Assembly (NCBI GenBank): GCA_903970295.1
Contig: CAJCHQ010000525.1
Span: 1-10,954 of the forward strand
Length of the DNA: 10,954 bases
DNA from: Bryobacterales bacterium
Lineage (GTDB): Bacteria; Cyanobacteriota; Vampirovibrionia; Obscuribacterales; Obscuribacteraceae
Direction: 5' to 3'
The notes beneath the pieces were generated by a model. The model was not told the DNA's origin and did not search any database. It saw only the letters and a list, made by a program, of their open reading frames with translations. Position 1 is the stretch's first letter. Each line of letters begins with the position of its first letter. Of the stretch, positions 1 through 6,384 are shown piece after piece. Made by a program: the position numbers and the translations under genes.

Positions 1-453
1 GGAAGCCATGACTGCGGCAATAGTCGAAATCAAAACATCGCGATTTTTGACGTGACCTAGTTCGTGCGAAAGCACAGCTTCAATCTCGTCAGTATTGAGG
101 ATACGCATAATGCCTTCTGTCACGGCGATCGACGAATGTGCCGGGTCGCGCCCGGTGGCAAAAGCATTGGGTGAGTCAGTCGGGATCATATAAATTTTAG
201 GCACCGGAATTTGTGCTTTGGCGGCGATGCCTTCAACGATGTTGTAAAGCTGGGGCGCCTGCTCTCGCTCGATTGGCACCGCACCGCTCATACTCAAAGC
301 AATCGGAGCCGAAAACCAGAAACTGCCTATATTGGTGACACAGGCGAAGAGAAAAGCAATCACGATGCCGTCACGGCCGCCGAGAAAACCACCGACGGCG
401 ACGATCAAGGTCGTCATCACTCCCATAAGTACTATAGTTCTCAACGTGTTCAT
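1..453 (-). CDS. htpX: HtpX-type membrane zinc metalloprotease, N-terminal part (runs off the left edge)
   Basis: The first 151 residues of an M48-family protease are visible. HtpX proteins are inner-membrane zinc endopeptidases that degrade misfolded membrane proteins. The sequence shows a hydrophobic N-terminus with two probable membrane segments (about residues 5-24 and 29-48). The conserved NAFATG block is at 96-101 and the zinc-binding HELGH motif at 130-134 has the expected catalytic Glu131. The C-terminal part, including the third zinc ligand and the later membrane segments, lies outside the window. The ATG at 451-453 is preceded by GAAGGAA (461-467 on this strand) at 7-nt spacing, which supports the start. 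The gene is divergent from the antiporter gene. HtpX is often stress-induced in other bacteria, but no recognisable heat-shock operator was seen here. Confidence 0.93.
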   Translation of the reverse strand, partial: MNTLRTIVLMGVMTTLIVAVGGFLGGRDGIVIAFLFACVTNIGSFWFSAPIALSMSGAVPIEREQAPQLYNIVEGIAAKAQIPVPKIYMIPTDSPNAFATGRDPAHSSIAVTEGIMRILNTDEIEAVLSHELGHVKNRDVLISTIAAVMAS

Positions 454-614
454 CACTATTTTCCTTCATTGACCCTAATTGCAATGATCCTAATTGCAAT
501 GTAATCAGCTTGCCGGCACCAGTCGTCAATCCTTGTGAAGTCTTAAGGATGTGCCTTTATCAAGCCCTATGCTACTCTCATCTGGTCCCTGACAGGCTGC
601 GAGCCAGAGGAACA
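454..614. promoter_or_regulatory. Divergent intergenic region between htpX and the antiporter gene
   Basis: Both flanking genes must be transcribed out of this 161-bp spacer. For htpX, a TTGACG hexamer (minus strand, 524-529) matches a -35 box at five of six positions, but the hexamer 17 bp further on (GATTAC) is a poor -10, so the promoter call is weak. For the antiporter, TATGCT (568-573) is the best -10-like hexamer and has no good -35. The 15-bp tandem duplication at 474-503 lies between the putative htpX promoter and its start codon, where an operator or leader element could act. No convincing coding sequence was seen in the spacer. Confidence 0.35.
474..503. repeat. 15-bp tandem duplication with two ATTGCAAT palindromes
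   Basis: Two adjacent 15-bp units begin CCTAATTGCAATG and are identical over their first 13 bases; the last two differ (AT versus TA). Each unit contains the 8-bp perfect palindrome ATTGCAAT, so two palindromes lie 15 bp apart, about one and a half helical turns. They sit 20-50 bp upstream of the htpX start codon, in its probable 5' leader. The arrangement could be a pair of regulator half-sites or a chance local duplication; the sequence does not decide. Confidence 0.75.
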
Positions 615-1820
615 TTGGAAGGTCATTCGGCTGTATCAATCAATATTTTAATGGTGCTTCTGATGGTGGCGTCGGCGGTCGGTCTGGCCGTCAGGTGGGT
701 GCGCGTCCCTTACCCAATCGCTCTGGTCATCGTCGGACTTTTTACGGGCACATTCCATTTGCTGCCGCATGTGGAGATGACGCCTCAGCTAATCGTCACG
801 ATCTGTCTGCCCGCCCTTCTTTTTGAGGCATCCTGGAATCTGGAACTGAAAGAACTGCTGCAGTGCTGGCGTGCATCGTTGCTTTTGAGTACGGTTGGGG
901 TGGTGGTTTCGATGTTTGCCTGCGGTTTTTTAGTCAGTACTTTGACGCGCCTGGATTTTTATCATTCTTTGCTGTTCGGAGCAATGATTTCAGCCACTGA
1001 CCCGATTTCGGTCATCGCCATATTTCGCAAGTCAGATGCCGATCATCGACTGGTCACTTTGCTCGAGTCCGAAAGTTTGTTGAACGACGGCACCGCCTAT
1101 GTGCTCTTCAAGATGGTTTTAGCGGCTATGGTGGCGAATACGGTGCCAGAGGCCGCCCAGAGTGCGGGACAGTTCTTGATTGTCGTCGCCGGAGGCACTG
1201 TCGTCGGTTTGATCGTCGGCTTCCTCGGGTCGCGCGTGATTAAGTATTTTGACGACCATTTGTTGGAAACCACTCTGACTATGATAGTCGCTTACGGCTC
1301 ATTTCTTCTCGCCGATCATATCGGCGTCTCTCCGGTTCTGGCTGTGGTTGCGGCCGGTGCCGTGGTAGGCAATTACGGCAGCCATACGGCGATGGCCGAG
1401 AAAACTCGTCAGTCGGTCGATGCTTTCTGGGAATACGCAGCATTTCTTGTCAACTCTATTGTCTTTCTTCTGATTGGCTTGCAGATGAACGTGCAATTGC
1501 TTTTGCAGTACTCGCACTTAATCGCAATCGGTGTCGTGGGAGTCGTTCTATCGCGGGCCGCTCTCGTTTACCTTTCGGGTCCATTGCTTAATTCTCGACA
1601 GTTAGCGATTCCCCTCAAGTGGCGCCACATCGTTTTCATTGGTGGCATGCGGGGAGCGCTTTCGATGGCGCTTGTGCTCAGCTTGCCGCACTCGATGCCT
1701 GATCGCGAGGCGCTGGTCGTGCTGACTTTCGGCGCCGTTCTCTTCACTTTACTGGTTCCCGGCCTGGTCTTCGAGCCAATTATGAAGACTTTGCTAAAGA
1801 AGCAAAGCACCGTTGAGTGA
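615..1820 (+). CDS. Na+/H+ antiporter of the CPA1 (NhaP-like) family
   Basis: This 401-residue, highly hydrophobic protein exchanges protons for Na+ or another monovalent cation across the cytoplasmic membrane, as its family does. Numbering from the start chosen here, the unwound-helix motif SATDPIS is at 126-132 and ESESLLNDG at 151-159. The latter carries the Asn-Asp pair (157-158) typical of electroneutral CPA1 exchangers. GGMRGALSMAL at 343-353 is the conserved late membrane segment. About a dozen membrane helices are visible and there is no long cytoplasmic C-terminal domain. The frame stays open back to 510, but the added residues are cysteine- and arginine-rich and unlike the family. 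The TTG at 615 has AGAGG just upstream and keeps the whole first helix. The ATG at 651 has no ribosome site and would clip that helix. The transported ion cannot be read from sequence. Confidence 0.88.
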   Translation: MEGHSAVSINILMVLLMVASAVGLAVRWVRVPYPIALVIVGLFTGTFHLLPHVEMTPQLIVTICLPALLFEASWNLELKELLQCWRASLLLSTVGVVVSMFACGFLVSTLTRLDFYHSLLFGAMISATDPISVIAIFRKSDADHRLVTLLESESLLNDGTAYVLFKMVLAAMVANTVPEAAQSAGQFLIVVAGGTVVGLIVGFLGSRVIKYFDDHLLETTLTMIVAYGSFLLADHIGVSPVLAVVAAGAVVGNYGSHTAMAEKTRQSVDAFWEYAAFLVNSIVFLLIGLQMNVQLLLQYSHLIAIGVVGVVLSRAALVYLSGPLLNSRQLAIPLKWRHIVFIGGMRGALSMALVLSLPHSMPDREALVVLTFGAVLFTLLVPGLVFEPIMKTLLKKQSTVE

Positions 1821-1844
1821 AGCCAAAACAACAACCGCTATAAT
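1813..1844 (+). promoter_or_regulatory. Probable sigma70-type promoter of fumC
   Basis: A perfect TATAAT -10 hexamer is at 1839-1844. The best -35 candidate, TTGAGT (1813-1818), overlaps the antiporter stop codon and is spaced 20 bp from the -10, longer than optimal. A start of transcription near 1851 would give a leader of about 50 nt before fumC. The fumC ribosome site (GAGGAGAG, about 1885-1892) lies within that leader. The promoter would let fumC be expressed independently of the antiporter. Confidence 0.5.
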
Positions 1845-1898
1845 GACTGGTCGGCAGATAATTGTGGCGTTTGACTGAAGACGCCGAGGAGAGTAGTG

Positions 1899-3308
1899 AT
1901 GGTTGTGCAAGAAAAGGAAATTACACGTAGCGAGCGCGATTCCATGGGTTCCATGGAAGTGCCGGCTGATGCCTATTACGGTGCCAGTACGCAGCGTGCC
2001 GTGCTCAATTTCCCAATCAGTGATTTGCGCTTCTCGCGTTCATTCATCCGTGCTCTTAGCTGGATAAAATATGCTGCCGCCGAGGTGAACGAAGAGTTTG
2101 GTGATGTTGACGCAAAAGTGACGAAAGCGATCAAGGAAGCTGCCAAAGAGGTGATTGAAGGAAAGTTCGATCGAGAGTTCGTGATCGATATTTTCCAAAC
2201 CGGTTCTGGCACTTCGACCAACATGAATGCCAACGAAGTGATTGCCAATCGAGCCATCGAAATTCTCGGTGGCAAGCGCGGCGATCGTAATCTCGTCCAT
2301 CCGAACGATCACGTCAACAACGGCATGTCTTCTAATGATGCGATTCCGACCGCGATTCATATTGCCGCCCTTCTGGACATCAAAGAAAATTTGCTGCCTT
2401 CACTGGTTAAACTCGAGAAAAGTTTTTCGGCAAAATCCAAGGAATTCTGGGGCGTGATTAAGACCGGCCGCACCCACCTGCAAGATGCCACGCCGATCCG
2501 CCTCGGCCAGGAATTTCTCGGCTACGCCGGTCAGATCGAGCGCGCCGTCATCCGTTTGCAGCACGCCGAGTCGCGCCTTTCTGAAGTCGCTCTGGGCGGT
2601 ACGGCAGTCGGTACCGGCATCAATACGCGCAAAGAATTCGCCGGCAAGGTTCTGGCAATCATCAACAAACACACCGGACTTAACTTGCAAGAATCCAGCA
2701 ATCATTTCCAAGCCCAGAGCACATTAGATGAAGTCGTCGACGCCTCGGGAGTGCTCAAAACTTTAGCTGTGAGCTTGATGAAAATTGCCAACGATATTCG
2801 TTGGCTCGGCTGTGGACCCAGAGCGGGAATCGCTGAAATCGCCCTACCGGAAGTGCAGCCCGGCAGCTCGATCATGCCAGGCAAGGTCAATCCTGTAATT
2901 GCCGAAGCCGTTTGCATGGTCGCCGCTCAGGTGATTGGCAATGACGCCACAGTGACGATTGCCGGACAGTCGGGAAACTTCGAGCTGAACGTAATGCAGC
3001 CCGTCGCCGCCTACAATTTGTTGCAGTCAATAAATCTGTTGGCGACCGTCACTGACAATTTCCGCCAGAAATGTGTGGATGGTCTCAAAGCAACTGAAAA
3101 CGGCCCCCATCTGGTTGAGCGAGGATTGGCTCTGTGCACGGCTCTCGTGCCTGAGATCGGTTACGACTTGTCAGCGCAATGTTCTCACGATGCGTTCGCA
3201 TCAGGCGAAACAATCCGCCAGGTAGCCAAGAAAAAGACCAAGCTCACCGACAAAGACCTGGAGCGCTTGCTCGATCCCTTCAAGATGACAGAGCCAGGCC
3301 TTGAGTGA
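1899..3308 (+). CDS. fumC: Fumarate hydratase class II (fumarase C)
   Basis: FumC is the iron-independent, homotetrameric fumarase that interconverts fumarate and L-malate in the TCA cycle in the cytosol. The product is 469 residues, close to the usual 460-470. TGSGTSTNMN (about 101-110) and the HPNDHVNNGMSSNDA block (about 134-148) form the substrate-binding region. GRTHLQDATP (190-199) holds the catalytic-site histidine, and GSSIMPGKVNP (322-332) is the superfamily signature with the catalytic serine loop. Aspartase and argininosuccinate lyase share these motifs, but length and overall sequence fit fumarase best. GTG (1896) and ATG (1899) are adjacent; ATG was chosen because GAGGAGAG sits 6-7 nt upstream of it. 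The stop overlaps the next gene by 8 nt. Confidence 0.95.
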   Translation: MVVQEKEITRSERDSMGSMEVPADAYYGASTQRAVLNFPISDLRFSRSFIRALSWIKYAAAEVNEEFGDVDAKVTKAIKEAAKEVIEGKFDREFVIDIFQTGSGTSTNMNANEVIANRAIEILGGKRGDRNLVHPNDHVNNGMSSNDAIPTAIHIAALLDIKENLLPSLVKLEKSFSAKSKEFWGVIKTGRTHLQDATPIRLGQEFLGYAGQIERAVIRLQHAESRLSEVALGGTAVGTGINTRKEFAGKVLAIINKHTGLNLQESSNHFQAQSTLDEVVDASGVLKTLAVSLMKIANDIRWLGCGPRAGIAEIALPEVQPGSSIMPGKVNPVIAEAVCMVAAQVIGNDATVTIAGQSGNFELNVMQPVAAYNLLQSINLLATVTDNFRQKCVDGLKATENGPHLVERGLALCTALVPEIGYDLSAQCSHDAFASGETIRQVAKKKTKLTDKDLERLLDPFKMTEPGLE

Positions 3309-3663
3309 TTTTTTAAAGAGCTTCCAAACAGTCGAAGATTTTGTCAAAAACTCTACCAAAGGGTTTATGCAAAGTCTCGATCATATGACCTTCAAAGCGA
3401 CTGTAAATATGCTTAAGAGCAACGATCCAGAGTCAGTGCGCATTGCCATCGACCAACTGATCAAGGAGAAAAATCCACTCAGCATTCCGCCCCTATATGT
3501 CGTAGCCAAGGCGCATCCCAGCTCGTTCCTCAAAGATAAAGCGCGCTCAGCTCTGGCTCTCATCGATCCCGACCATGAAGCCGACAAAATTGCCGGTGAA
3601 AAGCCATACAAAGAAGCGGTCTTCGCCCTCGTTCAGCACTACGGCAATTATCGCGTCAGATAA
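3301..3663 (+). CDS. Small helical-repeat (HEAT-like) protein, function unknown
   Basis: This is a 120-residue soluble protein with no signal peptide, not matched to a named family. Residues 25-85 look like paired amphipathic helices of a HEAT or armadillo-like repeat: a helix with MLKSNDPESVRIAIDQLI, then a turn, then a helix with PLYVVAKAHP, then a third ending ARSALALID. Such folds usually mediate protein-protein contacts. The TTG start at 3301 lies inside the last codons of fumC and gives an 8-nt overlap, so translation is probably coupled to fumC. An ATG at 3367 (residue 23) with AAAGGG just upstream is an alternative start. Co-translation with fumC suggests, without proof, an accessory role connected to fumarase. 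Confidence 0.65.
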   Translation: MSDFLKSFQTVEDFVKNSTKGFMQSLDHMTFKATVNMLKSNDPESVRIAIDQLIKEKNPLSIPPLYVVAKAHPSSFLKDKARSALALIDPDHEADKIAGEKPYKEAVFALVQHYGNYRVR

Positions 3664-3668
3664 TTTTT
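3646..3668 (+). terminator. Weak hairpin plus T-run at the end of the fumC operon
   Basis: AATTATC (3646-3652) and GATAATT (3659-3665) can pair as a 7-bp stem around a 6-nt loop and are followed by further T residues up to 3668. The stem is almost all A-T and overlaps the stop codon at 3661-3663, so it is a poor intrinsic terminator. No better candidate was seen in the convergent spacer 3664-3793. Confidence 0.25.
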
Positions 3669-3716
3669 GGTTTTCCGACATTAAAGGCACAGGTGTCGCA
3701 GCTTTTGCGGTGAGAA

Positions 3717-3734
3717 TCAACCGATATCGGTTGA
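3717..3734. repeat. 18-bp perfect palindrome, copy 1
   Basis: TCAACCGATATCGGTTGA is a perfect inverted repeat with no spacer, in the 130-bp gap between the convergent fumC operon and the acyltransferase gene. The identical 18 bases occur again at 10446-10463. The flanking bases differ between the copies, so identity ends exactly at the palindrome. It has no following T-run and so is not a normal terminator. The symmetry suits a dimeric DNA-binding protein or a genome-wide repeated palindrome. Confidence 0.85.
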
Positions 3735-3793
3735 ACATTTGCTGAGAGCCAGGCTCGGGCACAAACGTGACACTACGAAAAACTGAAAAAAGC

Positions 3794-5122
3794 CTATGTC
3801 AGCATGATTGGTTTGCGATACTTGTCTAGACCGACCAGCATTTCTGAAATCTGGTGTCCGAGTTCATCTGTCACTTTTGCAATTACTGCTTTTTTTTCTT
3901 TTTTGTAATCGCTGTAACGGGCTGACATATTGATTGGCTCGCCCACATCAACAAGCACGACGCGCGGACCTTTGAAGGTCGGTTCGCCCCCGAGAACCTC
4001 GGATTCCAATCGATCGAGCATGTCGGCGAAACGCTCCTGCGTGTTCGATTCTGTGAAATAGCCTTCGTATATGGCGATAAAGTTCACGACACGATCGACA
4101 TCGCGATAAAAGCCTTTGACTTTTGCCGCTTTTTCCTCATGAATTTTGCGTTCGTATTCGGTGTGTTGATGCTCGTCCGAATAGATGAAATCATCAAGTT
4201 TATTGCGGATTTGCCGCACCCAGTCGAGCTGTTTTCCATTTGGTTGCAGAGTTATCTTCAACTGTTCGGCGACACCTTGTAAAACGTGCCCCCTGAGTGC
4301 CACCACTCGTTCACTGACAGTGGCTCCTTCGGCGGGTTTGAACTCGTATTCTGTTTCCAGAATGTTCAAAAGTTTGCCTGACAAACTCTTGAGGCGCGCC
4401 GAAAATGTCTCTTTGTCACCGCTTGGCAGTCCCAGCTTGTCCTCGAGAATACTCAAAGTTCTCCATAAAGCCGGGCGAATGTCGGATGGATACGTATATT
4501 TCAAACCAACCGGGATGATATAGGCCGGCGGCAATCCACCGTTATCTTCACCGATTGTTTTTGCTAATTCTTCTACTCCCCAGAAAGACAATTGTGCCGC
4601 TCCCGATTCTAAGGGCATGAGTGTATCGTTCTGCCGAGAAATTTCTCCTTCGGGAAAGAGCACGAGCTTTTTCTTGCCCTCCGCCAGAATTTTTCTGGTC
4701 ATCTTGAATGACTCTCGGTCAGGAGCTCCACGAACAACCGAATAGCAGCCCAGGTGTTGAAGCCACCAGCCATTTTTGCCGTCATCGTAGTCGAAGACCT
4801 CGCGCGCCGCCACGAAATTGAAGTCCTCCCCGACCGCATTCGAAAAAGCGAACATGGATTGGGGGTCGTTTCGATTTGAATGGTTTGGACAAATCATAGC
4901 CCGTTGTTTTGCCGTCTTCTTGAATCTAGCAATGGCGCCATCTACCGGCTTGACTGCCAAGCCATGCATTTTTGTTTTCATGTACACGGGCATCGCCGCT
5001 TTAACAAAATTGAGCAGTACCGGACGATCCATCGGTGGACGAAAATCTAACATGTGTAATACCGTATTTGGTGTTAATAGGAAAGCGGAAAACATCTGCC
5101 AGGCAATCGGCAAATCAGCCAA
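3794..5122 (-). CDS. PlsC-like lysophospholipid/glycerolphosphate acyltransferase
   Basis: The 442-residue protein carries the acyltransferase motifs used to transfer a fatty acyl chain onto a glycerophospholipid precursor at the cytoplasmic membrane. Motif I is NHSNRND at 80-86 (the HX4D pair His81 and Asp86). Motif II is GAPDR at 132-136. Motif III is FPEGEIS at 156-162, and motif IV is around PVG at 204-206. It is much longer than a typical PlsC (about 240 residues). The extra C-terminal part, about 220-442, is charged and probably helical, and no function for it was recognised. The TTG at 5122 is the only usual start codon before the first conserved segment, with GGGGA about 9 nt upstream. 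Last gene of the minus-strand block, 57 nt after the phosphoesterase. The acyl acceptor is not evident. Confidence 0.85.
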   Translation of the reverse strand: MADLPIAWQMFSAFLLTPNTVLHMLDFRPPMDRPVLLNFVKAAMPVYMKTKMHGLAVKPVDGAIARFKKTAKQRAMICPNHSNRNDPQSMFAFSNAVGEDFNFVAAREVFDYDDGKNGWWLQHLGCYSVVRGAPDRESFKMTRKILAEGKKKLVLFPEGEISRQNDTLMPLESGAAQLSFWGVEELAKTIGEDNGGLPPAYIIPVGLKYTYPSDIRPALWRTLSILEDKLGLPSGDKETFSARLKSLSGKLLNILETEYEFKPAEGATVSERVVALRGHVLQGVAEQLKITLQPNGKQLDWVRQIRNKLDDFIYSDEHQHTEYERKIHEEKAAKVKGFYRDVDRVVNFIAIYEGYFTESNTQERFADMLDRLESEVLGGEPTFKGPRVVLVDVGEPINMSARYSDYKKEKKAVIAKVTDELGHQISEMLVGLDKYRKPIMLT

Positions 5123-5179
5123 CTCAATTGTTCCCCGGTCTTTGGCCGAATACTCCTGTTTTTGGCTTAAGTCTGCAGA

Positions 5180-6208
5180 TTATCTTCTGATTGCCCTCGC
5201 ATTATCATCATCTCTGGTTTTCGGACTGCTGCTCCCGGACGGTTTAGTCGATAATTTGTTTGTTCCTATTATGTCAATTACGGTCACTTCGGGCCGAGCC
5301 AGGAAGCGCACACGTGGTGCCTTGCCACCTTCCATGCCGATGCCACGATTGACGTAAAGATGAGTGTTATCGAGAGTGAAATGACCGTGCTCGTAGCGTT
5401 TGCCGGTCTTAGCCATGGTCACAAGCGCTCCGTAGAAAGGCAAAGCCACTTGACCGCCGTGAGTGTGTCCGGCCAGGTAGAGATCGACTCTCTGCTTGGC
5501 CATTTCGTTGATGTAGTCCGGATAATGAAAAAGAAAAATTTTGTAGGCGTCGGCAGGGACACCATTCAAAACTGACGCTATAGACTTAGGTGTTCTGGGT
5601 GCTAGACCGGCTATATAGAGGTCATTTGGACCGATATGCATTTTTACCGCCTGCCCATCGAGTTCGGTGACGCCGGTGCCGCCGAAACGATCGAGATCGG
5701 TAAAGAAGTCGGCGTCCCAATTTCCTTTGACGACGTAGGTTGGTGCAATCGCAGCTAGCGCCGTCAGGCATTTGCGCAGGTGAGGCAATCCTTCCGGCGT
5801 ATTAATAGCGTCACCGGTGAAGACAATTAGATCCGGTTTGGCTGTGCCAATAACAGCGGGCAATTGGCTTTCTAGACGGGCTTTGGCATCGCAATGCAAA
5901 TCTGAAATATGAACAATTCTAATGATGCTCCCGGCTGCTAATTTTTCACTGTCGATTTTTAAATGTTCGACTGAGAGCCAGTAAGGTTCAACTAAGCCGC
6001 CGTAAAGTACGCAAAGAATGCCGCATGCAGCCAGGGCGAGAATGAATAATTCGGCGGGGCCAGACGACGGCCAGCGTTTGTTCTTCAATCTGGCGATGAT
6101 TTTGCTTACGGCAATAATTGCGGCGAGCAAGAAAATCGTCGCCACACAAACCAGGAAAGCCATGAATGCCAGAGCCTGGGGCAACATTATATTGAGCAAG
6201 GGATTCAT
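5180..6208 (-). CDS. Membrane-anchored calcineurin-like metallophosphoesterase
   Basis: This 342-residue protein has two N-terminal membrane segments (about 8-36 and 50-71) followed by a metallophosphoesterase domain. The metal-binding motifs are in the expected order: DLH (Asp103, His105) in HISDLHCD, GD (132-133), GNWD (162-165), His228 in FHYPD, and GHTHGGQ (247-253). The overall pattern resembles the YaeI/YkuE branch, whose members hydrolyse phosphodiester or pyrophosphate bonds and in some cases act on lipids. Trp164 replaces the histidine often found after GN, a variant also known in related enzymes. A basic, Ser/Pro-rich tail follows the domain (about 318-342). The ATG is 3 nt past the TAA of the out-of-frame tail of the upstream TPR gene, indicating tight coupling. 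No strong ribosome site was seen. The substrate is unknown. Confidence 0.87.
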   Translation of the reverse strand: MNPLLNIMLPQALAFMAFLVCVATIFLLAAIIAVSKIIARLKNKRWPSSGPAELFILALAACGILCVLYGGLVEPYWLSVEHLKIDSEKLAAGSIIRIVHISDLHCDAKARLESQLPAVIGTAKPDLIVFTGDAINTPEGLPHLRKCLTALAAIAPTYVVKGNWDADFFTDLDRFGGTGVTELDGQAVKMHIGPNDLYIAGLAPRTPKSIASVLNGVPADAYKIFLFHYPDYINEMAKQRVDLYLAGHTHGGQVALPFYGALVTMAKTGKRYEHGHFTLDNTHLYVNRGIGMEGGKAPRVRFLARPEVTVIDIIGTNKLSTKPSGSSSPKTRDDDNARAIRR

Positions 6209-6211
6209 TAT

Positions 6212-6384
6212 TTAGTAGGTCTGATCTGATTTCTGGGTGTTGTCGCCGCCATTGTCATCGAAATTAAAAAGAAAGGAAACGAAATCGTCAGAGGCGCCGG
6301 CAGGCAATTTAGGAAATGGTGCCGTCGCCCGCACGGCTTTCAAGGCTGCATCGTCGATTGCAGTCGGTTTTTGTAGAGCGGGGG
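6212..6384 (-). pseudogene. Out-of-frame 3' part of the TPR gene: TonB-C-like tail
   Basis: Downstream of the TPR stop at 6340, another minus-strand frame stays open to a TAA at 6212-6214. It reads like protein: AIDDAALKAVRATAPFPKLP, then AGASDDFVSFLFNFDD, then a polar end. The pattern AALxAVRxxAPFPxLP followed by a short beta strand resembles the second half of a TonB C-terminal domain, as judged from memory of the family. One extra base in the C5 run (6380-6384) or the A5 run (6368-6372) of the minus strand would fuse it to the TPR protein, giving about 530 residues. The first half of a TonB-C domain is missing in every frame. Causes could be a sequencing indel, a true mutation or a deletion. 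No canonical slippery heptamer in the right phase was found. Confidence 0.55.

Noticed and set aside
211..504. Plus-strand open frame of 97 codons
   Set aside because: It is antisense to htpX, whose HELGH motif and start are clear; its translation is low in hydrophobic residues and unlike any family.
510..614. Extended N-terminus for the antiporter
   Set aside because: The frame is open, but the residues are unlike antiporter N-termini, no ribosome site precedes 510 or the ATG at 549, and a plausible -10 box (568-573) falls inside it.
3746..3756. GAGCCAGGCTC inverted repeat as a terminator
   Set aside because: The stem is 5 bp with a 1-nt loop and no T-run on either side.
4818..5357. Plus-strand open frame of 179 codons
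   Set aside because: It lies antisense across the start of the acyltransferase and the end of the phosphoesterase, whose motifs are unambiguous. Its translation shows no recognisable family.
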